DNA of 28,432 nt from Euprymna scolopes (taxonomy: Eukaryota > Mollusca > Cephalopoda > Sepiida > Sepiolidae), in contig CM044500.1 in assembly GCA_024364805.1 (NCBI GenBank), positions 7,523,116 through 7,551,547 of the forward strand, in the 5' to 3' direction. A program made the translations under genes and the position numbers. Shown here piece by piece: positions 1-9,474 of the stretch (its first letter is position 1; every line of letters begins with the position of its first letter). The notes under the pieces were generated by a model. The model worked only from the letters and a program-made list of their open reading frames with translations, had not been told where the DNA came from and ran no database searches.

Positions 1-65
1 GCCCCTGATAGTAGCCCCCTACACCAAAGTGGCAATGCTTGGTGCGAAAATGTAAATTGAATTTT
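1..65 (+). mobile_element. LINE family A, 3' tail only
   Basis: The first 65 bases match the extreme 3' end of LINE A seen twice more in the window (3655-3725 forward, 605-665 reversed). They share TAGTAGCCCCC, then CAAAGTGGCA, then GAAAATGTAA. In the other two copies this block follows the LINE C-terminal coding relic directly, so I read it as LINE 3' UTR. The rest of this copy would lie before the window. It points tail-to-tail at the reversed copy that begins near 605. Confidence 0.6.
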
Positions 66-604
66 GCTAAATTAACCTAAGATTTCAGAAAATAATTACC
101 CACCCCCAATCGAACTTTTTTTTAAAGCAAAACTAAAATTTCGCTATTTGTCTTCAAAAACTATTTTCATTAATAAATTTTCTACCTAGTTTTTCGTAAG
201 TTTTTGGATATTTTCATTATTCCGACATAAAAAAATTAAGTAGATATTAGTTTTACTTGAAACTGAATATTTCGATTTTTGCTCTAATAACGAAGAAACA
301 CCTTTAAATTTCATTCGACCACCGTGATTAAAAAAAAACAAAAAAAAACTAATGCACAAAGGATTAGAGAAAAATAATTATCAATCCTAGTAGTGTTAAA
401 AATATTCGTTTTAGTTTCCCTCCCCTAATTTTAGATTTCAATAAATATTAGATTACTAGTGAATAAGAGAAAATATTCAGTTTTAATAGTTGTATTAATA
501 AATACGGACGGGGGGGGGGGGGGGGCGTTGTACACGTAAATTTTCAAAAATTAGTTTGAGGCATTATTGTTGGCACATGTTTTTTTTTTAGCCTCCTTTT
601 TTTT
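66..604. other. AT-rich spacer between two LINE A tails
   Basis: No coding region or recognisable element. It is very AT-rich with several T and A runs and one G homopolymer at about 510-526. It separates two LINE A 3' ends that face each other. Confidence 0.6.
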
Positions 605-1192
605 TTATTATTGCATTTTCACCACAAACAAGACGGTGCCACTTTGACGTAGGGGGCTACTATCTGGGACATAATTGCAGGGATACTATATAGGGAGTTC
701 AGCAGCAAGATGTCTGTTTACATTACACTTGAACTTCTGCATGTCAGTCCAGTCGGGGAAGGAGGAACTCTGAAGGAAATTCCAAACTAACAGTTCTGGG
801 GAAGAAACTATTAGAGTAGAAGGCTTTCTGGCACCTGTGAATCTCTACTCTATAGGGGGTGGGATTTTGCTGCTTGTCGGGTTAATTGAGAGTATTTAGG
901 TCGAGGGGGTACAAGGGCTTATAGTTCGTCAGAGCATCTACCATTAAAATACTTATAAAACAAGCAGAGGGATGCAGCATTTCATCGATGGGACAGAGGC
1001 TGAAGCCTAGCTGACAGTTTGGGATCTATTAGGTTGATGACTCTTGAATCCTGTCCAGGAGCGAGAGACTAGTAGTAGATGCACCATCCCAAATGTGACA
1101 ACAATGCTCCATACATCATACATGGGCGAATTGTGGCCTTGTAGAGGTACGGGTACTTTCAGGCGTAAGTAAAGTCTCTGACAGCATAGGTA
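605..1192 (-). mobile_element. LINE family A, reversed 3' fragment
   Basis: Read on the minus strand this segment follows LINE A positions about 3150-3725 almost base for base. It includes the C-terminal stretch with a PLSHR-like motif, the FYSNSFF-type motif, and the 3' UTR with TAGTAGCCCCC. It is truncated at its 5' side near 1192, where it meets the truncated 5' side of the forward copy. It has no intact frame. The short minus-strand open frames here are remnants of the degraded C-terminal region. Confidence 0.8.
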
Positions 1193-1205
1193 CAGCACTT
1201 TCGAC

Positions 1206-1611
1206 ACTAGCGCACAAGTGCATGTATTTGGTGACTTCAATGTCCACCACAACAACTGGCTTGGATTTTCTACTTACACAGACGCAGCTGATACCACAAC
1301 ACATAACTTTTCTATATCTCATTCCCAATCACAGACGGTTATGTTTCCAACCAGTTTCCCAGACCAGCAAGAACAACGCATCACTTCTAGATTTGTTTCT
1401 GACCATAGTTCCTGATGATGGTGTAACGAATGCCCACAGCCCACTTGGGAACGGCGATCATGCAGTGATAATGGTTGAACTCACCCTAAACTCTAGAGCC
1501 AAAACTGCAGAGCCATTGATCAAAACAACGAAATATTATAAAAAGGCTGACTGGGAAGTCATCAGGAATCTGAGATGCCCCATGGCGAAATATCTTTTCA
1601 CTTCCTGCTGA
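1206..1611 (+). pseudogene. LINE A endonuclease C-terminus (broken)
   Basis: The reading frame near 1218 gives HVFGDFNVHHNNW, the catalytic GDFN motif of LINE endonucleases. The last endonuclease motif appears further on as GNGDHAVI (about 1453-1476) in a different frame, so a frameshift lies between them, near 1320. The intact family would nick target DNA in the nucleus to prime reverse transcription. The N-terminal half of the domain, with the catalytic Glu, is absent because this copy starts inside the domain. The coding relic continues as a linker to 2013 with more frame changes and no conserved motif I can name. Confidence 0.75.
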
Positions 1612-2013
1612 ACAGTGCGCAAACGAGACCAATGAATGGTTCAAAACGATTGAAGCACATGTTCCCACGCGCAAGTTTTATAGCAAGCTCCACTCTCCCA
1701 ATGGTTTACTTCTACTTGTGCAGCTGCCATAGCGCAAAGGCAGCATGCGTACTGCAGATTTAACCGACATAAGTCCAGTTCAAACAGACAGAAGTATATA
1801 GAAGCCAGAAGTAACTAAGAAAAAAAAAAAATAGTGATAGCGACAGCTAAGAGAGAATTTACTGAAACCACCAAAAAATGCATCGAAGCACAGAAATTAG
1901 GAACTTGTGACTTCTGAAAAATCTACAACAGTGTAGTAAATAATGGGCAATCAACAGTTCCCCCACTATCCAATAATCATGAAGTTGTTTGCTCAGCAAC
2001 CAAGAAGGCTAAC

Positions 2014-2942
2014 ATGCTTGCCAGTCGGTTTGCCTCAAACACCACACTGGACCCTGCTAACCACCCCCTCCCAGACTTTCCTTTGTGGACAGATGCCACG
2101 CTAGACAATCTGAAAATCAACCCATCTCAGGTGCATGCTATTATAAGAAGTTTTGACACTGCAAAAGCATGTGGACCTGATCTCATCCCGGCTGTGCTAT
2201 TAAAAAGAAAGTGCGCCGAAGTAGTTCCAGTTCTCTCCAAACTTTACAACAAATGCCTTAATGAATCTTGCTTTCCTGCCTGCTGGAAAACTGCTTCTGT
2301 GGTACTAGTTTTCAAGAATTCTGGCGAAAGAACTGACCCAGTAAATTATCGCTCCATTAGCCGCCTCCCACTTTTCGCTAAAATATTTGAGACAATAATT
2401 AACCAAGCTCCAGTCCATCACCTTACAGATGCTAAACTTCTGACTGACAAACAATATGGATTTAGGCAAGCCCGTTCCACAGCAGACATCCTAATTAATC
2501 TCTGAACGTATATACCATTCACTGGGCAAAGTGAGGGGAGGGTAGAGTGGTAGCTCTAGATATATCTAAGGCTTTTGACAGGGTATGGCATGAAGGTCTT
2601 CTCAGGAAAATCAGATCATATGGTATCACTGGAAGAATACTTAACATAATTAAATCTTTCTTAGATAAGAGAAAAATCCAGGTTGTCCCCGACGGTCATA
2701 CATCTAAACAATATGATATAAATGCAGGAGTGCCTCAAGGGTCTATCCTTGGACCTTTATTATTCCTAATATTCATAAATGACCTCCCTGACAAAATTGT
2801 CTGTGAGATGGTATATATGCTGACGACACCATGCTCTATAACAGACACGACAGGAAAACAAATGAACACATATCTAAAGAAATGGCAGAAACACTAGAGG
2901 ATGACCTCCGATCTGTAGTGGAATGGGGGACAAAAATGGATG
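2014..2942 (+). pseudogene. LINE A reverse transcriptase (broken)
   Basis: The first piece (2014-2505) holds the RT fingers: the ACGPDLIPAVLLK block, the YRSIS block and QYGFRQARSTAD. The second piece (2547-2897, another frame) holds the palm: VALDISKAFDRVWH with the first catalytic Asp, and AGVPQGSILGP. The catalytic YADD is encoded at 2816-2827 but in a third frame. So at least two frame changes split the domain: one near 2506-2546, and one just before YADD. The protein would copy LINE RNA at the nicked target. This copy cannot make it. The motif order is normal for the family. Confidence 0.85.
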
Positions 2943-3039
2943 GCCACATTCAATGCTGCCAAGACTAAACTTGATTCTTTCAATAATTACAAGAAACCTT
3001 CCCTACCACCAATAGCAATGGCCAATGACTATCTGAAAG

Positions 3040-3664
3040 TACATCTTTTAAACTCCTCGACCTAACGTTCACAGGAAACATGAGTTGGAACAATTACATT
3101 GAGAGCATTGCCAGGACCGCTGCGAAGAAGGTAGGTTCTCTCTACTGTGCTAGAAAGCTACTAATGCCCGAAAGTATCCTGTACCTCAATAAGGCCACCA
3201 TTCGCTAATGTATGGAGTATTGTTGTCATATTTGGGCTGGTCCATCTGCTACTAGTTTCTTGCTCTTAAACAAGGTTCACAAGAGAGCACTAATCTGACA
3301 GGTCCTGAACTGTCATCTAAGCTTCAGCCTCTGTCTCATCGACGAAATGTAGAACAGGCAGAGGGATGCTACAAGTACTTTAACGGTGAATGCTCTGATA
3401 AACTGCAAGCACTTGTACCCCCCTCAATGTAAATACCGACAAACCCGAACAGCAGCTAAATCCCACCCCTTCACAGTAGAGATCCCTAGATGTAAGAAAG
3501 CCTTCTACTCCAATAATTTCTTCTCCAGAACCACTAGACTTTAGAATTCCCTTCTGAGTCCCTGCTTCCCCAACTGTACTGACATGCAGAAGTTCAAGTG
3601 TAACGTGAACCGACATCTCGCTGCCCAACTCCCTACAAAGTACCCCAGTAGCTTATTTCCCTAA
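3040..3664 (+). pseudogene. LINE A C-terminal region and stop
   Basis: Downstream of RT there is the conserved C-terminal stretch of Jockey/CR1-like LINEs: a MEYCCHIWAG-like motif (degenerate, about 3210-3240), SHRRN (about 3340), a VPPSM segment, AFYSNNFFSRTTRL (about 3500-3540), and a terminal NVNRHLAAQLP ending at TAA 3662-3664. Its function in the family is not well defined. It is interrupted by stops and frame changes. The reversed fragment at 605-1192 carries the same region, which confirms family membership. Confidence 0.7.
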
Positions 3665-3735
3665 TAGTAGCCCCCGACATCAAAGTGGCAACGTGCCTTG
3701 TTTGGGGTGAAAATGTAATAAAAAAATTAATAAAA

Positions 3736-3805
3736 AGTAACTTTCTAGCATGGTAGAGAGAGCCCATCTTCCTTGCAGCAGCTGCGGCAATGCCCTCGAT
3801 GTATC
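3736..3805 (-). mobile_element. LINE family A, reversed copy, piece 1
   Basis: On the minus strand this matches LINE A around positions 3095-3165 of the forward copy. The block GGCAATGCCCTCGATGTA corresponds to the complement of that coding region. It is the first piece of a reversed LINE that resumes at 4242, 9475 and 10285 after later insertions. Its 3' part (C-terminus and tail) is missing here, and it directly abuts the A-rich tail of the forward copy. Confidence 0.75.
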
Positions 3806-4227
3806 TGTAGCGGTTAAAGAACTATTTTATATATGCGGATCAATACTCTTTGCCAATGTGATTCGACAAGACTGACCAATCGGTTGGCAGAGTGCATTGA
3901 TTTTAGCTGTCCCATGAAGGACTATTTTTAGCCTTTTGGAAACTAAGCTGATTTGGGCAGAGAGAGACACCAGCCAGCGACCAGAACAGATCTCTCTCAC
4001 AGCACTCCTAACACCGCTACTCACTGGCTACTGCCATCTGTCGCTCACCTATCCGACCATCAGCAGACGACACCCAACCAGGCAGATTCCTTTGCCCTTT
4101 CTTTTTAGTTTGAGAAAATCTCGTCTTCTGCAATAAACCCCTTTTCTTGGTATTTGTTTCAAGGAGGTGTTTTGTTGTTTTTTGTGATTATTAATTAAAT
4201 AATTGTTAGGAGAGTAATGCACCTACA
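3806..4227 (+). mobile_element. Solo-LTR-like fossil
   Basis: A 422-bp non-coding block starts TGTAG and ends CTACA, the inverted TG...CA ends of an LTR. Inside are a TATA-like TATATATG (about 3831) and an AATAAA signal (about 4132), followed by T/G-rich sequence as in R-U5. It interrupts reversed LINE A, which resumes near 4242. TATC stands on the left (3802-3805) and again at 4242-4245, but 14 bases between CTACA and that point are unexplained. So the right border is uncertain (4227 or 4241). The family is probably gypsy-type, with no internal part present. The short open frames here are not genes. Confidence 0.5.
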
Positions 4228-4241
4228 TTTCATCTTCTAAA

Positions 4242-4264
4242 TATCTGTTCCAACTCATGTTCCC
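4242..4264 (-). mobile_element. LINE family A, reversed copy, piece 2
   Basis: About 20 bases, including TGTTCCAACTCATGTTCCC, continue the reversed LINE exactly where piece 1 stopped. They end at the gypsy insertion. TCCC (4261-4264) is repeated at 9475-9478. Confidence 0.7.
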
Positions 4265-4578
4265 TGTCATGGGACGATACATTTTCCTCTTACGATATGA
4301 AGAAATTATGATTTATTACACAAAAGATAATATTAATTATCCAAATAACACATAATAAAAATAATTATTAATGATAATATTAATTGAATGAAACGGAGAT
4401 AACTTCATCCTTTAAATTTTAAACTTACAGCAATTTACGGCGTTTTTCGTAACCGTTAAAAATAAAAACAAAATATCTAAAACAATATATCTATTAAAAC
4501 TGAATAAAAAATAAAATAAAAATAAAACTTGGAAAGAAGTAATACAAAAATTACATAAATAAAATACAAAAAAGAAAA

Positions 4579-5560
4579 ATGCCTTTTTCTTTAGAAGAAT
4601 TTTTAAGTTCGACTACATTAAAAGATTTATACAAATTACGAAAAACAGAACTATTAGAGATTGCAGCTCATTTCGAGTTGAATCTCAATCCAAATATGAA
4701 AAAAAATCAGAAATTCTAAATTGTGTTCAGGACGAACTTATGGAAAGGGATCTGTTATACCTTTTTGTGTTAAATGAGGACATTAACTTACGTCTTTAGT
4801 TAGAAATAAAAAGTTAGAAATATAAGAAAGAATCGAAATACAAAAAATAGAATGGGAAAAGCTGAGGTTGGAGGTACAAACAAGAAACCAGAACTCAAAT
4901 AACTTACCCGTTAATCCTATTTTCGATGTATGCCGTTACATAAAACTCGTACCACATTTTAATGAAAAAAGGGTAGATAAATATTTTCCTCTCTTTGAGA
5001 AGATAGCAACAAATTTATGATGGCCCTATGATATCTGGCCAACACTTTTACAATCCGTATGCTGCATTAGACATCGAAGAATCCACAGATTATGAAACAA
5101 TAAAAAATGCGATATTAAATGGATACAATTCCAGAGGAATATAGACTTAAATTCAGAAATTTTGACACATCATACTTTTGTTGAATTCGCCAGAGAACAG
5201 ACCTATTTAATAGATGGCTTAGAGTTAAAAAGAGAAAATATGATTATGAAAAATTACATCGGCTAAATTTATTAGAATTTAATCGATACGTAGACAAAGA
5301 CACACAAATGCATGTGGATGAAAAAGAAATCGAAAGCATAAGTGAAGCAGCAATAATCGCAGACACTCACAAGAATAAAAAATAAATGCACATACTTTGG
5401 TAAACAGAATCATCTGATATTGGAATGCAGGATACGAAAAAGAGATAACGAAGCAAGTACAACCTGCAAACCCCACGCATTCGCGAAAAAAATAAAAATT
5501 CATCCTCTCACTCACTCATCTCTCTCAAGTTCAGACACAAATAAAAGTTTCTGAACCATT
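4579..5560 (+). pseudogene. gag-like part of the gypsy fossil
   Basis: This starts at an ATG with the opening MPFSLEEFLSS, followed by a Lys/Leu-rich helix typical of gypsy gag N-termini. Further on are a capsid-like helical region and, near 5385-5430, a zinc-knuckle-like Cys/His cluster. In the family this makes the particle coat. It is a broken fossil. The minus-strand open frame at 5279-5515 is a shadow of this region. Confidence 0.6.
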
Positions 5561-5599
5561 CCTAGATGCATACCAACCATTCATATCCGATGGTTAGGT

Positions 5600-5850
5600 T
5601 TCCATAACAGACCCAAATAAAATTACACCTGCAAAAATCTTACGAGACACAGAGGCTTCTCAAACATTATTGCTAGAAGGCGTTTTACCATTATTTGACT
5701 CGACCTTCACGGGAGATTATGTCTTGCTACAGGGAATAGATTCGAATGTCACAAAAGTACCACTTCACAAAATCTACATAGAATCAAACTACATAAAGGG
5801 TTTAGTCATAGTTCGGGTTCGTTCTACTCTACCAGGGAACTCTACTTAGG
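5600..5850 (+). pseudogene. Aspartic-protease-like part of the gypsy fossil
   Basis: A short stretch resembles the retroelement protease active-site region (RDTEASQTLLLEG), followed by alternating hydrophobic and Gly residues and an LQGID segment as in pepsin-like folds. It lies between the gag-like and integrase-like parts. Fossil. Confidence 0.5.
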
Positions 5851-6239
5851 GAACGATTTAGGGGGTAATAAAATAATACCAGATCCATTAATTACAGATA
5901 ATGTAAAATTAAAAGAAAATAAGGAAAAAGAAAAACTTATACCCAAAATGTGTAATCACTAGAGCTAGAAAAAAGAAACAACTATTAGAAAACCAAAACA
6001 CTTCATTACCAACTAGTTTATTAAAATTAAATGAAACATTCATACCACATAACCAGGAAAAACCTATTATTATAGATAAAAACTATACACATTATAGATA
6101 AAAACTTAGTACATTATATAATGGAAACAGAAAAATTATAAAATCAATTTGTAAAAGAACAAAAAGATACAGAACTATGTCTTTTAAAAAATAAAGCACT
6201 TCCACAGAAAAACTTTAATTTCTCAAGTTAGAATCAAAA

Positions 6240-6440
6240 ATAGATACGATATGAATAGCAAACATCGTAGTTTCCAAGTAGAAGATAAAGTATTAGTATT
6301 TTTGTCAATTCCAAATCATTCTTTAAAAGCAAAATATTATGGACCATATGAAATAGAACAGAAAATTAATGATGTGAATTACATTTGGCCTTCGGGACGA
6401 GATCAAAGTGTAGTATCTGTTCTTCAGATGCTGCACTTCC
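6240..6440 (+). pseudogene. Integrase C-terminal-like part of the gypsy fossil
   Basis: The stretch with FQVEDKVLVF and KYYGPYEIEQKI is the SH3-like C-terminal end of gypsy integrases. It lies before, not after, the RT-like part, which is the basis for the Gmr1-like call. I see no clear catalytic core of integrase upstream. Fossil. Confidence 0.6.
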
Positions 6441-6644
6441 ATTTCTTGTTCTCTGTCAGTGAAGGAGAAATCCTTCACGACTGAGACAATTTTTATTTTT
6501 GTACCTTTTCTCCACTTAAAAAACGACCCTGGTGTCTAACTCTGTCCCGTGGGGAGGCATAGTAAATAGGTACATTATACGCACTTTAGATAGAAGAAAC
6601 CCAGAAAATGTAACATCAACATGTGAAAAGCTTACAATTAGGAA

Positions 6645-6648
<4 letters not shown>

Positions 6649-6684
<36 letters not shown>

Positions 6685-6700
6685 GGTTTTTTTTTTTTTT
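6649..6700. repeat. A(32)-GGCAGG-T(14) tract
   Basis: A run of 32 A is followed by GGCAGG and then 14 T inside the gypsy fossil. The A and T runs could pair as a hairpin. It may be slippage, or a trace of a small insertion with an A-tail. I cannot tell which. Confidence 0.8.
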
Positions 6701-6869
6701 ACTTTAAAAACTATTACAGATATTAAACGGAACACTCAGACAATGAAACAAGCTTAGTTACTAAAGAAAAAGACATAGGTCACAGCGATCAATTAAGAAA
6801 CTCAGAAGTCCTATTAAACCTAAATAACAAACTTAAACATTTATCTTATAAAAATAAATATATATATAT

Positions 6870-7363
6870 ATATGCTTTGGCCAATAAGTTCAGAGATATT
6901 TTTCCAGATGTTAATTCACCATGCATTCTCGTGTCTAATCCAGACAGAACTTACAGATTTGTGACAGATTTTGGAAAAATTAATGAAAATTACTCCAACA
7001 ACATTTAAAAGAATGATGCATTTCTTACTACAGGATATTCATGGCTGTGAACTTTACATGGACAATGTGATCGTGTACAATAACACCTGGGAAGAACATT
7101 TAGATATTATAAAAAAAATAAATTAAAAAAAAAAAAAAACCCTACAAAATGCCAACCTGTGTGTCAATATCAACAAAAGTTATTTCTATCAAGCAAAAGT
7201 TGACTATTTGGTTCATACTGTCAGTCAGGGTAAAGTAACACCTATCTCGGCAAAAGTTGATGCTATAATAAATAAATAAAAAATAACTAATGAGATTTCT
7301 CGGTATGGCTAGATTTCATAGATTCTATAAAATCTTTTCAACATTAGCAAGTCCTCTCACCAA
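6870..7363 (+). pseudogene. Reverse-transcriptase-like part of the gypsy fossil
   Basis: Recognisable RT segments are SNPDRTYRFVTDF (fingers) and a palm segment YMDNVIVYNNTWEEHL, followed by a thumb-like segment with SQGKVTP. Together these fix it as Ty3/gypsy RT. It ends where the first Helitron inserted. Fossil. Confidence 0.75.
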
Positions 7364-8201
7364 TCTATATCTATAAAAGTGAATGTGTGTGTGTACATTT
7401 CCCTATACAATAACTGTCAATTTTAAGTCTACAGACTCGAAATTTGATATACAGGGTATGGAGATTTGGGAAAATCTTTGTAATCCGTTTTCTGCCAGAA
7501 ATTTGACTGTTAAGGGGTCAAAGTTCAACGATTTGACCTTTGAGAAATCTACCAAACTCCTCCGCCAATTTTGTGTATAAACAATTGAAACTTTAGATAT
7601 AGGTTCCTTGGACATGGATCTAACTTAACTTGATTGGAGCCCAAAACAATAAATGTTAAGGATCATAATAGGGGTCAAAGTTTTTTAAAATTTGACCTCT
7701 GTGATCTACCAAATTACTCAATTTCCGGTATAAACATTTGAAATTTTACATAAAGGGTATTCAGAGACAAGACAAGCTTTTTAATCGGGTTGGGTCGAAA
7801 ATTTGAGCTACAAGTATATAATTGTATGTATGTTTGCATGTCTGCCTAAAACTTTCGAAGATCAGTATCATTTTGAAGCTCGACCCTTCAGACGACAAAT
7901 ACCGAAAAATCGGCTAAAAACATTAATTTCTTCACCCTAAACTGGGCACTTCTCTATAGGGAGGGGGTCGCTTTTGTCACCGATATTTTCGAAAGTCATC
8001 CCTTCTTTTCGATTATCTAGCCTTAATTTAAACCTACGTCATTTTCGGTTTGGCGGTGGTCGCAACAGCAAAGACGTCAGGTTTTTTTTCACGTTCTTTT
8101 CCTCCTTTGCGATACGGGTTCGAGCCCGCTTTCCTACTACCACTTTTTAAAATTTTTTTTTGCTCCACACGCACCTCCAAACACCCGGGCTGAAATGATA
8201 G
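7364..8201 (+). mobile_element. Non-autonomous Helitron, copy 1
   Basis: The element starts TCTATATCTATAAAAG at an A|T site (A7363) and ends ...GATAG before T8202, which fits the Helitron rule of insertion between A and T with 5' TC. It is 838 bp and encodes no helicase. A run of T followed by CACCTCCAAACACCCGGG near the 3' end is shared with copies 2 and 3. The usual second half of the 3' hairpin has decayed. Bases 7815-7950 match the interior of copy 3. A tRNA-like block lies at 8046-8130. It sits in the gypsy fossil and so is younger than it. Short open frames here are spurious. Confidence 0.8.
8046..8130 (+). other. tRNA-like block in Helitron copy 1
   Basis: A box A-like TTGGCGGTGGTCGCAA lies about 50 bases before a good box B/T-arm, CGGGTTCGAGCCCG (8115-8128), whose stem CGGG/CCCG is perfect. 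It resembles the D-arm and T-arm of a Ser/Leu-type tRNA. No acceptor stem is visible, so it is a relic or SINE-like head, not a tRNA gene. Confidence 0.55.
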
Positions 8202-8340
8202 TCTCCTAAAAAAGGATGAAAAATACAATGGACTGATTCCTGCCATGAAGCTTTCAATGACATCAAATCAACTCTTATTGGAAGTTCAACTCTTGCTACC
8301 TCAGATTTCTCCAAGTATCTCTGGAGATTTTCATAGGATG
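8202..8340 (+). pseudogene. RNase H-like part of the gypsy fossil
   Basis: Immediately after the Helitron the frame shows a CHEAFNDIKSTL-like stretch, the usual start of the gypsy RNase H connection region. The rest of the fossil (8341-8577 and 9300-9474) is AT-rich and has no motif I recognise. Any 3' LTR would be there. Confidence 0.6.
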
Positions 8341-8577
8341 GAACAAAAAAGTATTTAAAAACAAAAGAAAGCCAGAGTCATTAAAATAACAGATGAACCA
8401 AACAAGATACAGAGAAAAATCGCTTTCATCAAAAACTGGTAATTATAGATTTTTCTGAATTATATTTGACCAAAAAGCATTTATGTCTAAAAGATCAAAA
8501 ACAAACATTACTATGAAAACATTTACTTCTATCTAAAAGGAAATAATTAGAAAACAGAGTTACTTCCCTTACACTAA

Positions 8578-9299
8578 TCAATTTTAAATATAAAAGCGAA
8601 GGTGTGTGTGTGTGTGTGCGCTTATTTTTGTGCATGTCCGCCAAAGGCTTTTTTCGCCGGGCTTCTCGGTCGGCTCACTCCTTAAAACTTTTTATGTGCT
8701 GTCTAGATGATAATATGTACAACTTAACGGGGGTTGCATGTGTATTTCATTTGCCTGACTTTTAAACGCTATTTTTTCTAGATTTTTAGATCACCGCATG
8801 TTTCTTTCGCTATAAAAAAACGCGAAACTGTATTCGAATTGGCCGAGTGGTCTCCAGAAAGCGACGTAAACGTTTGGTTAATGTCGGCTTTTCACCATCA
8901 TATCAGACGATTGCTTTCATTTGGACAACACTCCCCTAATAAGGGGGGGGGGTGCTTTTCCTCCCCAAAGTTGGATTTTCACCTCATTAAAAACTGTCCT
9001 GCAGAAAATGTTAACTGCTGAATAGCCATTGCTTACATTGTCGTAAATCTTAACTCCGCGACTTCTATTTGACCTCATTAAGCGGGCACCTGTCACTTCT
9101 ACTTAAATAAATTCAAACGTCTTTCACTTACTCTTTCTTGCTGGCCGAGCGGTTAACGTCTCACATTTTTTTTTTCCCAAATTCGCCTCAGTGCTTCGGG
9201 TTTGATCCTAACTACCTACCAAAACATTTTTTATTTTTTTATTTAAGAGCACACATATACACCTTCAAACACCCAGGCAACGCCGGGTAGCCGCGCTAG
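8578..9299 (+). mobile_element. Non-autonomous Helitron, copy 2, intact ends
   Basis: It starts TCAATTTTAAATATAAAAG after A8577 and ends CGCGCTAG before T9300, with 5' TC, 3' CTAG and A|T target all present. A GC-rich hairpin, ACCCAG-GCAACG-CCGGGT (9271-9288), lies 11 nt before the end, as in classical Helitrons. It is 722 bp with no protein. A GT microsatellite follows the 5' end (about 8603-8618). It carries two box A-like TGGCCGAG motifs (8841 and 9142) and one box B. It inserted in the gypsy fossil. The 60-codon open frame at 8839-9021 is probably chance. Confidence 0.85.
9139..9215 (+). other. tRNA-like block in Helitron copy 2
   Basis: TGGCCGAGCGGTTAA (from 9142) is a near-canonical box A of Ser/Leu-type tRNAs. 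It is followed about 55 bases later by the box B CGGGTTTGATCC (9197-9208). A T-run (about 9167-9176) interrupts the region between them, so transcription would tend to stop there. It could act as an internal Pol III promoter. No cloverleaf is complete. Confidence 0.6.
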
Positions 9300-9474
9300 T
9301 TAATTATAAACAGCTTATTAGACATTCGTTTTCTTCACTATTTTTGATTTTGTTTCTCTTTTTCTTTGTTAATAAAAATTTGCTTTTCTTTTCAAATTCT
9401 TTTTTACGATTTTATTTTTCATTGATATGTTTGCGGTGTTCCGATACTCCTAGACTAGGAACAAATCCGTAACA

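Larger units (their letters stand above)
1193..3735 (+). mobile_element. LINE family A, 5'-truncated forward copy (Jockey/CR1-like)
   Basis: A non-LTR retrotransposon copy with relics in the usual order: apurinic-type endonuclease C-terminus (from about 1206), linker, reverse transcriptase (about 2014-2942), C-terminal region (to the stop at 3662-3664), then a short 3' UTR that ends in an A-rich tail near 3735. The 5' end is missing: no ORF1 and no endonuclease N-terminus. The frame is broken several times. The clade is inferred from the RT and C-terminal motifs. A phylogeny would be needed to choose between Jockey and CR1 groups. Confidence 0.85.
4265..9474 (+). mobile_element. Ty3/gypsy fossil, Gmr1-like order, with two Helitrons inside
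   Basis: The element begins TGTCATGG and ends CGTAACA, flanked by TCCC on both sides, inside reversed LINE A. Parts in order: a leader, gag-like (about 4579-5560), protease-like (about 5600-5850), integrase-tail-like (about 6240-6440), RT-like (about 6870-7363) and RNase H-like (about 8205-8340). An integrase tail before RT is the order of Gmr1-like elements, not of common gypsy elements. Two Helitrons (838 and 722 bp) inserted later, so about 3.65 kb is its own sequence. It is heavily broken, on the order of ten or more breaks, and clearly old. I could not align terminal repeats by eye, so the LTR limits are unknown. Confidence 0.75.

Noticed and set aside
1-662. A DNA transposon with 50-bp inverted ends
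   Set aside because: The same end block follows LINE A coding relics directly at 3640-3725 and in the reversed copy, so both ends are LINE tails facing each other.
9139-9215. A functional tRNA gene in the Helitron
   Set aside because: Boxes A and B are present, but a T run lies between them and no acceptor or anticodon stem is formed.
9300-9474. 3' LTR of the gypsy fossil
   Set aside because: It ends in CA beside the TCCC duplication, but I could not align it convincingly with the left end at 4265-4450.
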